This document shows, piece by piece, positions 35,925-44,711 of a stretch of DNA of 64,000 bases; within the stretch, counting starts at the first letter, position 1; each line of letters opens with the position of its first letter. This DNA comes from an uncultured Victivallis sp. GTDB taxonomy: Bacteria; Verrucomicrobiota; Lentisphaeria; Victivallales; Victivallaceae. The notes below the pieces were generated by a model. It worked only from the letters and a program-made list of their open reading frames with translations, searched no databases and was not told where the DNA came from. Location: contig CALXOE010000016.1 in assembly GCA_944389935.1 (NCBI GenBank), positions 1-64,000 on the forward strand. The letters run 5' to 3'. The position numbers were made by a program, and so were the translations under genes.

Positions 35925-36434
35925 TCAAAACGCCTCTGCGTTCCTTTCTGTCTCCCGGTAAATTTCGAGATCTTCGGGCGAAAAGCAGCAGAAGATCACT
36001 GTTTCCGGCAGTGCGCCGCACCAGTTGCGGACCGTGGTCAGTGCGATTTTGGCGGCTTCGCGTTTCGGAAAACGATAGACGCCCGTCGAAATCGCCGGGA
36101 ACGCGACGGAACGGCAGGAGTTCTCCTCCGCGAGGCGCAAACTGTTCCGGTAACAGGATGCGAGCAGCTCCGCTTCGCGGTGATTTCCGCCGTTCCAGAC
36201 CGGCCCCGGCGTGTGAATCACAAACCGGCACGGCAGCCGGAATCCCGGCGTGATGACCGCCTCCCCCGTCCGGCAGCCGCCGAACGGACGGCACGCCTCG
36301 ACGAGTTCCGGACCGGCGGCTCGGTGAATCGCACCGTCCACGCCGCCACCTCCGAGCAGCGAACAGTTCGCCGCATTCACAATCGCATCGACCTCGAGTT
36401 TCGTGATGTCTCCCTGAATGAATTCCAGTCGCAT
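35925..36434 (-). CDS. Macrodomain protein (ADP-ribose deacetylase/hydrolase)
   Basis: A 169-aa single-domain macro protein of the YmdB/MacroD type. Ligand-binding motifs are present: [35 protein letters not shown] (about 7-41, giving the GDIT, NAAN and [10 protein letters not shown] elements) and [12 protein letters not shown] (about 111-122). These enzymes remove acetyl from O-acetyl-ADP-ribose or ADP-ribose from acidic side chains. The start at 36434 has ribosome binding site GGGAGGAG; an in-frame ATG upstream would overlap the promoter. It is monocistronic and divergent from an MFS gene. Confidence 0.92.
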   Translation of the reverse strand: MRLEFIQGDITKLEVDAIVNAANCSLLGGGGVDGAIHRAAGPELVEACRPFGGCRTGEAVITPGFRLPCRFVIHTPGPVWNGGNHREAELLASCYRNSLRLAEENSCRSVAFPAISTGVYRFPKREAAKIALTTVRNWCGALPETVIFCCFSPEDLEIYRETERNAEAF

Positions 36435-36459
36435 ATCTCCTCCCAGGTGTGTTTCCGTT

Positions 36460-36488
36460 ACAATATCATCGAAATCGCCGAAACGCAA
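36460..36488 (-). promoter_or_regulatory. Promoter of the macrodomain gene
   Basis: Minus strand TTGCGT (36488-36483), 17-bp spacer, TATTGT (36465-36460). Confidence 0.5.
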
Positions 36489-36498
36489 GAAGCCCCCC

Positions 36499-36526
36499 CT
36501 TGCATTCGGTCCGGAAGACGGTATAT
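36499..36526 (+). promoter_or_regulatory. Promoter of the MFS gene at 36572
   Basis: TTGCAT (36499-36504), 16-bp spacer, TATATT (36521-36526). The start is near 36533, giving a leader of about 39 bases. Confidence 0.5.
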
Positions 36527-36571
36527 TATCCCCCCGAAACGTCACAGCGTCCCAAAGTCGAAAGTCTGATC

Positions 36572-37810
36572 ATGCACAACTCATTTTTCACCGCGATCTC
36601 CCCGCAGAAACGGCGGATCGTCCTGCTCGCAATCATCTATGCCGGATTCATCAGTCTCGGTCTGCCGGATACGATCCTCGGCGTCGCCTGGGACGCGATG
36701 CGCGCCGAACTCGGCCAGCCGGTCGACCACGCGGGGCTCATCGCTACACTGCTGACCATCTGCTCGGCGATTTCGGCGTTCGGCAGCGGAGCGATCCTGC
36801 GACTGACCGGAACGGGGAAACTGCTCGCGATCTGTGCGTTCGTCACGGGACTTTCTCTGCTGGGTTACGCGCTTACGCCCGCATTCTGGCTGCTGCTGGT
36901 CTTTGCCGTTCCGCTCGGATTCGGCCAGGGGGCGGTCGACACCGGAATGAACTTCTATGTGGCGAAACACTACACGAGCCGCGACATGAACTGGCTCCAC
37001 TGCTGCTGGGGCATCGGTGCGACGGCAGGTCCGATGTTCGCCACGGCGGTCATCGCCGCCGGCTGGAGCTGGCGCGGCGCCTATGCGGGAGTCTCGGCCG
37101 TGCAGCTCATCACGCTCGGCGCGCTCTTTGCTCTTTCGCTGCCGCTCTGGCGGGAAAACGGAGGCTCTTCCGGGGAAAATGAAAGCGTGGAGACGATTCA
37201 CGGCAAAGCCGAGTGGAGATCGTTCCGCTTTCTCTGCTGCCCGGCCATGATGTTTTTCTACTGTGCGGCGGAGGTTTCGATGGGACTCTGGAGTTATCAG
37301 TTTCTCATCACCTGCCGCGGCGTCTCCGGAGAAACCGCAGGTTATGCCGTAGTCGGTTACTGGGGGATGCTCTCGGCGGGGAGATTTCTCATCGGATTTG
37401 TGGCAAACCGTCTCGGCAACAGCCGTCAGATCCGATACAGCATGATGCTGGCCGCGGCCGGGGCGGTGCTCATGCTGATTCCGGGGTGCATTCCGCTCAC
37501 GATTGCGGCGGTCGGCCTGGTCGGATTCGCATTCGCGTCGTTCTATCCGGCGATGATGCACGCCGCGCCGCACCGGTTCGATGACGCCACGGCCGCGGCG
37601 GTGATCGGCTGTCAGGGCGGCGGCGCGATGCTCGGGACCGCGCTCTGCCCGGCGGCGTTCGGCTTTCTCGCGGCGCGGACCACTTTTGGCTTGCTCCCGT
37701 GGATGGTGATCGCCATCGCCGCGCTGATTCTCCTGCTTGAATTCAAGGTGGATGGAGTTCGGGGTGGACGCCTCGCGGACGATACCGGTCCGGCGTCCCG
37801 ACCGGAATGA
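36572..37810 (+). CDS. MFS transporter, FucP/sugar-permease-like
   Basis: A 412-aa carrier with about 12 membrane segments (first at about residues 14-34, FISLGLPDTILGVAWDAMR). GQGAVDTGMNFYVAKHY near segment four and WLHCCWGIGATAGP near segment five resemble the fucose/glucose permease (FucP/FHS) branch of MFS, where N-x-H/W-x-G patterns are common. The ATG at 36572 is taken because the preceding 41 in-frame codons cover the promoter. It is monocistronic. The substrate is unknown, possibly a monosaccharide. Confidence 0.75.
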   Translation: MHNSFFTAISPQKRRIVLLAIIYAGFISLGLPDTILGVAWDAMRAELGQPVDHAGLIATLLTICSAISAFGSGAILRLTGTGKLLAICAFVTGLSLLGYALTPAFWLLLVFAVPLGFGQGAVDTGMNFYVAKHYTSRDMNWLHCCWGIGATAGPMFATAVIAAGWSWRGAYAGVSAVQLITLGALFALSLPLWRENGGSSGENESVETIHGKAEWRSFRFLCCPAMMFFYCAAEVSMGLWSYQFLITCRGVSGETAGYAVVGYWGMLSAGRFLIGFVANRLGNSRQIRYSMMLAAAGAVLMLIPGCIPLTIAAVGLVGFAFASFYPAMMHAAPHRFDDATAAAVIGCQGGGAMLGTALCPAAFGFLAARTTFGLLPWMVIAIAALILLLEFKVDGVRGGRLADDTGPASRPE

Positions 37811-37957
37811 CGGGAGAAGCGGGGCGAAACGCAAACTTGCGCAATCAAGCTTGTTCCCGGAGGGATCGCATGACCAGCCCTCCCCCGTTTGATCGTCAGA
37901 CCGCTCCGGTTGGAACTTCGCTCTGACGGTTCACCCGCGGAGCTCGATCTTCAGCGA

Positions 37958-40900
37958 TTACGGCAGCAGTTCCACGTCGAAAAGCGGATTTCTGCCGATC
38001 GTGGTCCGCCAGTTCCCGGCCGCTTTCGGCGCGGGCAGAGAATCGGACTGCGCCGGTTTGAGTTCGACTCCGTTGAGCGTGGCGGTCACTTTCCCATCGG
38101 AGAAACGCATCTCCAGAGTCTGCCACAGATCGCGCGACACCGTTCCGAGCGGGAATTCGACGCTCTCTTCTCCATTGGCGACCTTGACAGACCCCGCCCC
38201 TTTCCGCGTCACAGCCTGAATCGAAAACGCTCCGTTCCGCAAAAGCGTACTGCTCGACTCCGCTTCCGCCAACCGGAAGAGGATTCGCGCGCCGCGCGGC
38301 GCAGCCTGCGGCCGCCCGAGATCGACGGTCACGAGATCCGCGTCGGACCAGACGCCCCAGCGCCCCGGCACCGGACCGGCGGTTCGGATCAGCGTCGGAT
38401 GGTAGAAGACTTTGCGGGCAAAAGGCGACAATTTCTCCAGATCGACCGCGGTTCCCGGACCGGCCGTGATCTCGAATTTCCATCCGGCCGGCACCGCCCC
38501 GAGATCGGCCGAGGCATCCGGCTCGTCAAAATAGAGAATCCCCCTGTCCCGCGCCATGCTCTTCTCTTCGAGCTGAAACGTGTCGCTCACACCGGCCTGC
38601 TCCAGCGACTCGGCACGCACGCCGCCATCTCCGGCGATGATGCCGGTGTGCGGATTCTCCGGGTCGTTCCCGATTTCGAGATTGGCGTAGAATTCGATGA
38701 GACTGCCGCGCCATTCGGGCAGTTTGTGCATCCGGTCGACGGCGAAGATGTTGTTGAAGAACCGGAAGTTGACAAAGTCGCGAACGGCCCGGCCGACCAC
38801 CGGCTGCGGCGTCGTGAAGAGATTTCCGAACGGCCAGATCAGCGTGTTGTTGAACGCGAGAAATCCCGGATCCGGCGCCATCACAAACCGCTTGGAGACG
38901 CGCGCCGCGATCTGTTCGACCTCGATGCCGCCCATTTCCGGACGCTTCCAGTTGCTCCCGGAAACCCCGATCTTGAAGACTCCCGGCCGGAACGACTTCG
39001 GATTCAACCCGTCCGCAAGCTGTTTGAATCCGGGCGTGCAGGTCACGATATTGCGATAAATGTAAACCGGTCCGGGCCACGGCCGACCGCCGAGCGGCTG
39101 CCAGGAGAGCGGTTCAAACACATCCTCGAAACGGTTGTTGAAAATCCGGACGTCGCTCGCATGGTTTTCCGTCTCGATCGCATTGTCGACGATTCGCCGG
39201 AAAGAATTTCCATAGATCTGCAGATGTTTCGCCCAGTCGACGCACCAGCAGGAGAGCCCCTCGAACGAATTTTCGATCACGTTGTTCCGCACATGCCAGT
39301 TTGCGGCGACGCCGCCGACGATGCCGGTTTCGTAATTCTTCATCTTGTCCGTATCGACGTTGGCTCCCCCTTTCCGGGCCCAGAAATAGAAAAAATGTTT
39401 TTTCTGGATATCGGTTTTTCCCCATTTGGCGATCGTGTCGAGCACATCGTCATAGGCTGCGGCCTGATCGTAGTGGCAATTCTCCACAAAAACCGCAGCC
39501 GCATCGTTGAATCCCCACACCCCGGCGCGGCAGCCCTTGAAAAAGCTATCACGCACCACCACGTTGCTGCCGCCTGTGACCACTCCGGCCGATCCGGGAG
39601 TCTCAAAGGTGAAACCCGACAGAACCACATGAACCGGCCTCCGCGGCGAGATGAAGAAATTCGCATCTTTCTTCTGATAAATATGATGCCCGTTGTAACC
39701 CGGTGCGAACGGCGGCGAAACCGCGATCAGGTGATCATTCGGATCGGTCGACCGGAACCGCCCGGCCGGAAGCCGCACGTAAAGTTTTTTCGCCGCCTCA
39801 TCAAAATAGAATCCGTTTTCGGGAGCGGGATAACCTTTTTTGACCAGAAAGCTCTTCAATCCCTCCATCGTCGTATAGGGATAGAGATCGATCTCGGAAC
39901 AGAGCACCCGGGAGGGAGCGCGATCACAGAGAGCGCTGTAAATGCCGAGCTCCCCGTCCACGAGTTCAAAGCGGACCTTTTTCTCCCGGATCGCCCGGTC
40001 GGCGGCGGTCAGAATCACACTGCCCGATCCGCCTGCGGCCGTGAACGTGATCGGCTGCGCAGCCGTTCCGCAGCGCGCAAGTTCAACCGTCTCAAAATAG
40101 ACTCCCGGCGCAATCCGCACCGTATCGCCGGGATTGACCTGATCGGCCGCCCGCTGAATCGTGCGCAGCGGCTTCTCCGGCGACAGCCCGTCATTCCGGT
40201 CGTCCCCGGCCGAACCGTCCACGTACCGGGTCACCGGAGCCGGATTGGCGGCCGCGCCGCTGCCGCCTCCGGCAATTCCAAGTTCTTCATCCGACAGCGC
40301 GTCTTTCCAGACCGTGACGCCTCCGATCCGGGTGCCGGCCGGAGCGAGCATGGAACAGTTTTTGCTGTTGTTGCGGCGGCCGCCGATCCCGAGCAGTCCG
40401 TCACCCGCCTCAGGAATGATCGCCTCGACTCCGGGGCACTCCGCCTGTCCGAGATAGAGCACCCCGCCGGTCTGATGATCGAGCACTGCGAGCGTCAGCA
40501 TCTCCGCCGGAGAGAAACGCAGAATGCACACGTACCACCGCCCGGCTTTCAGTTCCGGCGCATTTTTTCCGAACACCGTCCGGATCGAGTCCCGGTGTCC
40601 GGCGGAAACCTGTCCCGTCGGTTTGTTGCCGTCGAGCTCATACGGATTTTTCGAGCCGAACCCCATCTCGAAACCGCGCCGTCCGTCCTCCGTGCGGTGT
40701 CGCGAAATGACCGCCCCCGTCGGCGAAACCGGATACTGAATCAGCACCCGGACCGTCTGGGCGCCCGCCTGAGGAAACCGGATCGCCAGCATCGTCTTTC
40801 CGTCGAGCACGATCACCGGTTTCCGGAGCGTTTCATCCTGCACAACCGGCAGCGGACGCTTTGCAATCGAACCGTCCGATTGAAACTGCCGGAACTGAGC

Positions 40901-41005
40901 ATCGGAAGCCGAGCCCGGCTTCTGCCAGTCGAACGCGGGCGGGGTCACCGCGCCCGCCGAAAAAAGTACAACGGCAAACAACAGAAGAGAAATGGCTGCT
41001 TTCAT
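37958..41005 (-). CDS. Very large secreted LamG plus parallel beta-helix protein
   Basis: A 1015-aa exported protein with signal peptide at residues 1-19 (cut near SAGAVT). Residues about 55-255 form a LamG/concanavalin-like sandwich (GRWYVCILRFSPAE, GGVTVWKDALSDEEL). After YVDGSAGDDRNDGLSPEKPLRTIQRAADQV (about 263-292, the opening of DUF1565-type right-handed beta-helix proteins) come about 400 residues of beta-helix coils with repeated NN/N-V-x-x-N turns (VVVRDSFFKG, WHVRNNVIENSF, VRIFNNRFEDVF, LAFNNTLIW). A second LamG-like domain ends the protein. Such proteins are often polysaccharide lyases or glycosidases, but no catalytic site can be assigned. The ribosome binding site is AGGAGGT. It is the last gene of the GntR-LacI / pseudopilin operon, 15 bp after the pseudopilin. 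Confidence 0.8.
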   Translation of the reverse strand: MKAAISLLLFAVVLFSAGAVTPPAFDWQKPGSASDAQFRQFQSDGSIAKRPLPVVQDETLRKPVIVLDGKTMLAIRFPQAGAQTVRVLIQYPVSPTGAVISRHRTEDGRRGFEMGFGSKNPYELDGNKPTGQVSAGHRDSIRTVFGKNAPELKAGRWYVCILRFSPAEMLTLAVLDHQTGGVLYLGQAECPGVEAIIPEAGDGLLGIGGRRNNSKNCSMLAPAGTRIGGVTVWKDALSDEELGIAGGGSGAAANPAPVTRYVDGSAGDDRNDGLSPEKPLRTIQRAADQVNPGDTVRIAPGVYFETVELARCGTAAQPITFTAAGGSGSVILTAADRAIREKKVRFELVDGELGIYSALCDRAPSRVLCSEIDLYPYTTMEGLKSFLVKKGYPAPENGFYFDEAAKKLYVRLPAGRFRSTDPNDHLIAVSPPFAPGYNGHHIYQKKDANFFISPRRPVHVVLSGFTFETPGSAGVVTGGSNVVVRDSFFKGCRAGVWGFNDAAAVFVENCHYDQAAAYDDVLDTIAKWGKTDIQKKHFFYFWARKGGANVDTDKMKNYETGIVGGVAANWHVRNNVIENSFEGLSCWCVDWAKHLQIYGNSFRRIVDNAIETENHASDVRIFNNRFEDVFEPLSWQPLGGRPWPGPVYIYRNIVTCTPGFKQLADGLNPKSFRPGVFKIGVSGSNWKRPEMGGIEVEQIAARVSKRFVMAPDPGFLAFNNTLIWPFGNLFTTPQPVVGRAVRDFVNFRFFNNIFAVDRMHKLPEWRGSLIEFYANLEIGNDPENPHTGIIAGDGGVRAESLEQAGVSDTFQLEEKSMARDRGILYFDEPDASADLGAVPAGWKFEITAGPGTAVDLEKLSPFARKVFYHPTLIRTAGPVPGRWGVWSDADLVTVDLGRPQAAPRGARILFRLAEAESSSTLLRNGAFSIQAVTRKGAGSVKVANGEESVEFPLGTVSRDLWQTLEMRFSDGKVTATLNGVELKPAQSDSLPAPKAAGNWRTTIGRNPLFDVELLP

Positions 41006-41020
41006 GGGATTTCAACCTCC

Positions 41021-41785
41021 TTACCAGCGATCCGCGTCATGCCAGAACGGGAACGGCAGATTTTTTGCCGCGGTACTCCCCGTCTGAATTGCAAGCAGTT
41101 CCGCATGATTCATCCGGGCGACGTGCCCGTCTACGAAAGCGATGTTTGCGCCGTTGTTGTGTCGCCGGGGAATGTAGCTGCCGTCATAGATGTTGACCGG
41201 ACGCGAAATTCTGCGATCGAACGCTCCCGTGATACTCGTACTGGAACACTCCGCAATCAGCATACGCTGCGACGGGGATTTGACCCGGGCGAGTTTCCCG
41301 TAGCGGGCATTCGGAGCGCCGCCCGTGGCGGAGAGCTGATAGTTCAGATAGCAGTTCATCGAATAACTCGCATTCGGGAAATTCTCGTCGTTCGGCGAAG
41401 TCACACCATCCCCGTCCCGCCGCCCGGACGGACAAACCGCAATCTTGAGAACGTCGGACGTGGTGAGCAGATCAATATCGACCGTTGCCCCCCCGTTGAT
41501 GTACGGCAGAATCGTATGACGATCGCGCGGCGAATAGATCGGACCGAAAAAGTATCTCGTATAATACTCGTCCTCCGTCGAACCGATGATCCGTCCCCAG
41601 CCGTCGAACGTATCCGAATAGAAAGCCATCCCCAGATTCAACTGTTTCAGGTTTGACGTGCAGCTGGTCGATTTCGCCCGCTCCCGCGCCTGATTCAGCG
41701 CAGGCAGCAGCATCGCGGCCAGAATTGCGATAATCGCAATTACAACGAGGAGCTCGATGAGGGTGAAATTCATCCTTTTCTTCAT
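41021..41785 (-). CDS. Prepilin-type (pseudopilin-like) H-X9-DG protein
   Basis: A 254-aa protein. The leader MKKRMN comes directly before [17 protein letters not shown], then [19 protein letters not shown] and a globular body. The C-terminal [14 protein letters not shown] contains a perfect H-X9-DG motif. The residue before the cleavage Phe is Asn, not Gly. The ATG at 41785 overlaps the regulator stop as ATGA and has AGGA ten bases upstream; an ATG three codons earlier is too close to that site. The slot and architecture are the same as the pseudopilins at 5581 and 26972. The middle is divergent from both, with its own Cys pattern. Confidence 0.85.
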   Translation of the reverse strand: MKKRMNFTLIELLVVIAIIAILAAMLLPALNQARERAKSTSCTSNLKQLNLGMAFYSDTFDGWGRIIGSTEDEYYTRYFFGPIYSPRDRHTILPYINGGATVDIDLLTTSDVLKIAVCPSGRRDGDGVTSPNDENFPNASYSMNCYLNYQLSATGGAPNARYGKLARVKSPSQRMLIAECSSTSITGAFDRRISRPVNIYDGSYIPRRHNNGANIAFVDGHVARMNHAELLAIQTGSTAAKNLPFPFWHDADRW

Positions 41786-42954
41786 AATGCCCATTCCTTG
41801 TTTGACGTTGAACTGAGGTCAGAGGGAAATGATTCCTGTTTGCAACGCGAGAAATTCCGCGCCGATTTCCGGTGGTAATCGGCCGCGGTAGACTCCCCGA
41901 TCCAGAGGATCTCTTCCGGAGCGAGATCTTCCAGCTCAAACCGGTAGTGAAGCCGTCCGGGATCGGAATGGATCCCCAGATAGTGCTCGAAGATTCGACT
42001 GGCCAGCGGCATAAGGTCGGGAGTGTTCACCACCGTGATCGACGGCGTGTTGGTGCGGGCCTGCTCGGGACTCCCGAACGAAACCACCGCAATATCCTCC
42101 GGCACCCGGATTCCATGATCGGCGAGAGCGCGGATCAAACCGCGGGCCGGTTCAACCGAAGTGCAGAAAATCGCGTCCGCCCCTGCCAACTCCCCTTCCC
42201 GAATCAACCGATCGGCGTAATCGATCGCGTGAGCGAGAGATGTCTCCGGCGGCGTAACCCGGTCGTCCCAGACCCGGCCGGTACAGCCGTATCTGGCCAG
42301 AGCACGTTCCCACGGCAACTGGCGCGGCGATGGATGCGTGAGACGGGGCTCCACCGTGAAAAAATCGATCCGCCGGCAGCCGCGCCGATGGAGAAACTCC
42401 ACCAGATTGCCGATCGCCTCGATGTTGATGCCGTCGAAACAGCGGATGCCGTAACCGGTCAGATCGGTAAAAAGCGAAACAACCCGGTCACTCCGGCGGC
42501 GGAGCTTTTCCAGCAGCAGCGGGTGCAACGGGGTAACGTGAAAGAATATCACATCGAAATTCTGGTCGAGAGTCTCGAACACCACCGCATCGTCACTGTA
42601 GTTGTAAGGAATGTCCTGATAACTGCATCCGTATCGGTGCGCGGCCCCCGAAATGGCTTTGCGCCATTTGTCGTTCAGCGAGATCCCGCTGTGGTGCAGA
42701 TAGGCAACGCGCAGTTTCGGAGTGTCCCCGAACGCCCCGGGAACCTCCAGCCTCCCGTTCGACCCCTGGACAACGACCCCGTCATCAACCAGTTTCCGCA
42801 TCGCCTGCCGGGTCGTCATGTAACTGGTCTCGAACTCCTGCATCAGCTTCGGAGCTCCCGGCAATGCCCCGGAAAGGTAGTCTCCATGCACGATCCGGCG
42901 TCGGAGCACCTCCGCGATCTGAACATATTTGGGAGTTCCCACGTTTCCCGCCAT
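41782..42954 (-). CDS. GntR/LacI hybrid transcriptional regulator
   Basis: A 390-aa regulator. The N-terminal GntR winged helix (residues about 8-72: [48 protein letters not shown]) is fused to a LacI-type ligand domain (about 80-355; [37 protein letters not shown]). The C-terminal tail of about 35 residues is extra. It is expressed from a near-consensus promoter and overlaps the pseudopilin start by 4 bp, so the two are translated together. It probably autoregulates the pseudopilin/beta-helix operon in response to a sugar. Confidence 0.88.
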   Translation of the reverse strand: MAGNVGTPKYVQIAEVLRRRIVHGDYLSGALPGAPKLMQEFETSYMTTRQAMRKLVDDGVVVQGSNGRLEVPGAFGDTPKLRVAYLHHSGISLNDKWRKAISGAAHRYGCSYQDIPYNYSDDAVVFETLDQNFDVIFFHVTPLHPLLLEKLRRRSDRVVSLFTDLTGYGIRCFDGINIEAIGNLVEFLHRRGCRRIDFFTVEPRLTHPSPRQLPWERALARYGCTGRVWDDRVTPPETSLAHAIDYADRLIREGELAGADAIFCTSVEPARGLIRALADHGIRVPEDIAVVSFGSPEQARTNTPSITVVNTPDLMPLASRIFEHYLGIHSDPGRLHYRFELEDLAPEEILWIGESTAADYHRKSARNFSRCKQESFPSDLSSTSNKEWAL

Positions 42955-42971
42955 CTCTGTTTACAGTTTTA

Positions 42972-42981
42972 TATCTAGATA
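42972..42981. promoter_or_regulatory. Candidate operator of the GntR gene at 41782
   Basis: The 10-bp palindrome TATCTAGATA lies between the predicted transcription start (about 42988) and the ATG at 42954, where a bound repressor would block elongation. Confidence 0.4.
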
Positions 42982-42994
42982 GTTTTCTGTATAT

Positions 42995-43023
42995 ATTATA
43001 CCAAAATTATCGCCGCAAGTCAA
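42995..43023 (-). promoter_or_regulatory. Promoter of the GntR / pseudopilin / beta-helix operon
   Basis: Minus strand TTGACT (43023-43018), 17-bp spacer, TATAAT (43000-42995). Confidence 0.75.
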
Positions 43024-43102
43024 GAGGGCAACCGGGAAAAAGAGAAAAAAAGAGGAGTGGAAGCATCGGACACGCTCCACTCCCCGCGGTATTCTGATCG
43101 AC

Positions 43103-44536
43103 TCAAGCAGCCGGCCGGTTGGCCGAGGGAAATTTCCGGCGCTCGGCCGGAGTGCGGCCGGTCACATGCCCCCGCGTCATCCAGCCGGAATTGCGCACGG
43201 AAATCAGGCAGTACGGCGCCAGCCAGAAGAGAAAGAACAGCTTGTAAAACGCAAACGTATAGGCGAAAACCGCCTCGCTGTTTCCGCGCCGCGTGCAGTA
43301 GACAAACGCGGGGATGGAAGACCATCCGACCAGTCCGAGCACAATCGCCTGCAGAAACTCCACCGGTGCGGCAAACGCCGCCCCGATCGTCAGCGGCAGC
43401 AGCAGAAACGGCACGAAAATCCAGATGGTGTGCACCAGCAGATTCAACTGGATTCCAAGCTGGAACCAGTTCAGTTTGCGGAATGCGAAGCGGTACATCG
43501 AACAGGTTTCGCGCACATCCCCGCGCCCCCAGCGCAGCAGCATGCCGCAGGTCGTGCGGTAATCGGCCGGCAGCGTCGTATAGGCGATCGCATTCCGCTG
43601 AAAGACGATCCGCTGCTCCTCCTCCAGCAGAAACGTCGCCAGCGCCCGGTCCTCGGCGATGCCCGCCGGCGCCCCGAGAAACGTCTGATCCACCCAGCGG
43701 TCGAGAACCGGCAGCAGCGCCGCGCGACGGTAGGCGCTCAGTGCTCCGGGCGTACAGAAAACCGACCCGAGTACGCTCTGCGCCGAGCGCATGATCTCAA
43801 AGCCGAACACGAAATTCACATCCATCATCCGCGGCAGGATGCCGTCGTCGAGATTCAGCGTCCGGATATTTCCCGCCACTCCGGCAATCCTCGGGTCTCG
43901 GAACGGGGAGTTGAGAATGCGCAATGCGTCCGGCGCCACAACCGAATCGCTGTCGACCGTCACGATCACTTCCGTATCCGACCGCCGGATTCCCTCGTAG
44001 AGCGCCCGCCGCTTGCCGCCGTTCTTCTCGAGCCGGACCGCCTGGATTCTCCCTCCGGAACGGGCACTGGCGAACTGAATCCACGACCAGGTGTCATCCT
44101 CGCTGCCGTCATCGATGGCGAGAACATGGAGTTTCTCGGCCGGATAATCCGCAACCAGTATGCTGTCGAGCGCACGCAGCACGGCTTTCCCCTCGTTGTA
44201 GGCGGGCACGATCACCGTGCAGCTCGGCAGCTCCGCGTTCGAGCAGGTCCGCCGCGGCCGGTAGCAGACATAGGCCAGAATCAGTAGAAACGCATAATAT
44301 CCGACGTTCACCCCGAGCAGTGCCGCCCCGAACGTCGTGAAATAACGGAGCGAAAGCACCGTGCTCAAATCTTCCAGAGAAAAATGGAACAGCGTCGTCA
44401 CAAACACCGCCGCGACAAACACCACCGTCCCGTATTTGATCAGCGTCGTCGTCCGCCGTTTTCCACCTGATGAAAATAACCGTTCCTCCACGGCCGCCAT
44501 ACCCCAGTCCCAGCCCTGATACCTGACACAATCCAT
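43103..44536 (-). CDS. Processive GT2 membrane glycosyltransferase (NodC/HAS-like)
   Basis: A 477-aa membrane enzyme that should polymerise a sugar from a nucleotide-sugar donor and export the chain. Two N-terminal membrane segments (about 34-55 and 68-92) lead to a GT-A domain with VPAYNEG (112-118), DDGSEDDTW, VDSDS, the acid motif EDRAL and the acceptor motif LLRWGRG. Four or five C-terminal membrane segments follow. The set matches hyaluronan, chitin and poly-GlcNAc synthases; the sugar is not readable. No ribosome binding site precedes the ATG at 44536, and an internal Met at residue 13 (44500) with GGACTGGGG upstream is a possible alternative. A 19-bp palindrome abuts the start. It stands alone, without export or deacetylase genes. 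Confidence 0.85.
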   Translation of the reverse strand: MDCVRYQGWDWGMAAVEERLFSSGGKRRTTTLIKYGTVVFVAAVFVTTLFHFSLEDLSTVLSLRYFTTFGAALLGVNVGYYAFLLILAYVCYRPRRTCSNAELPSCTVIVPAYNEGKAVLRALDSILVADYPAEKLHVLAIDDGSEDDTWSWIQFASARSGGRIQAVRLEKNGGKRRALYEGIRRSDTEVIVTVDSDSVVAPDALRILNSPFRDPRIAGVAGNIRTLNLDDGILPRMMDVNFVFGFEIMRSAQSVLGSVFCTPGALSAYRRAALLPVLDRWVDQTFLGAPAGIAEDRALATFLLEEEQRIVFQRNAIAYTTLPADYRTTCGMLLRWGRGDVRETCSMYRFAFRKLNWFQLGIQLNLLVHTIWIFVPFLLLPLTIGAAFAAPVEFLQAIVLGLVGWSSIPAFVYCTRRGNSEAVFAYTFAFYKLFFLFWLAPYCLISVRNSGWMTRGHVTGRTPAERRKFPSANRPAA

Positions 44537-44538
44537 TA

Positions 44539-44557
44539 GTATATTTTCTCAATATAC
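44539..44557. promoter_or_regulatory. 19-bp palindrome at the synthase start codon
   Basis: Arms GTATATT (44539-44545) and AATATAC (44551-44557) are perfect inverted repeats around a 5-base centre, two bases from the ATG of the GT2 gene. A further direct repeat GAACATTGC (44563-44571 and 44585-44593, 22 bp apart) lies beyond it. Both look like regulator sites in the divergent region to the EptA-like gene. Confidence 0.5.
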
Positions 44558-44652
44558 CACATGAACATTGCCGATAGATTGCCGGAACATTGCAAAAAGT
44601 TAATGTTTGCGATTTTTCACTCTCACGCGATTTACGGGGAACCCTCTTTCGA

Positions 44653-44681
44653 TTGAAAAAATTCCGGCGATCGGTTATATT
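44653..44681 (+). promoter_or_regulatory. Promoter of the EptA-like gene
   Basis: TTGAAA (44653-44658), 17-bp spacer, TATATT (44676-44681). The start is near 44688. Confidence 0.6.
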
Positions 44682-44711
44682 GATGAGTTTCAAGAATACA
44701 GAGAGAACTTG

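Noticed and set aside
37889..41656. A 1255-codon open frame on the plus strand
   Set aside because: It runs antisense through the beta-helix and pseudopilin genes, which have signal peptide, ribosome binding sites and clear domains. Its own product is Arg-rich and featureless; high GC in the true genes keeps the opposite frame open.
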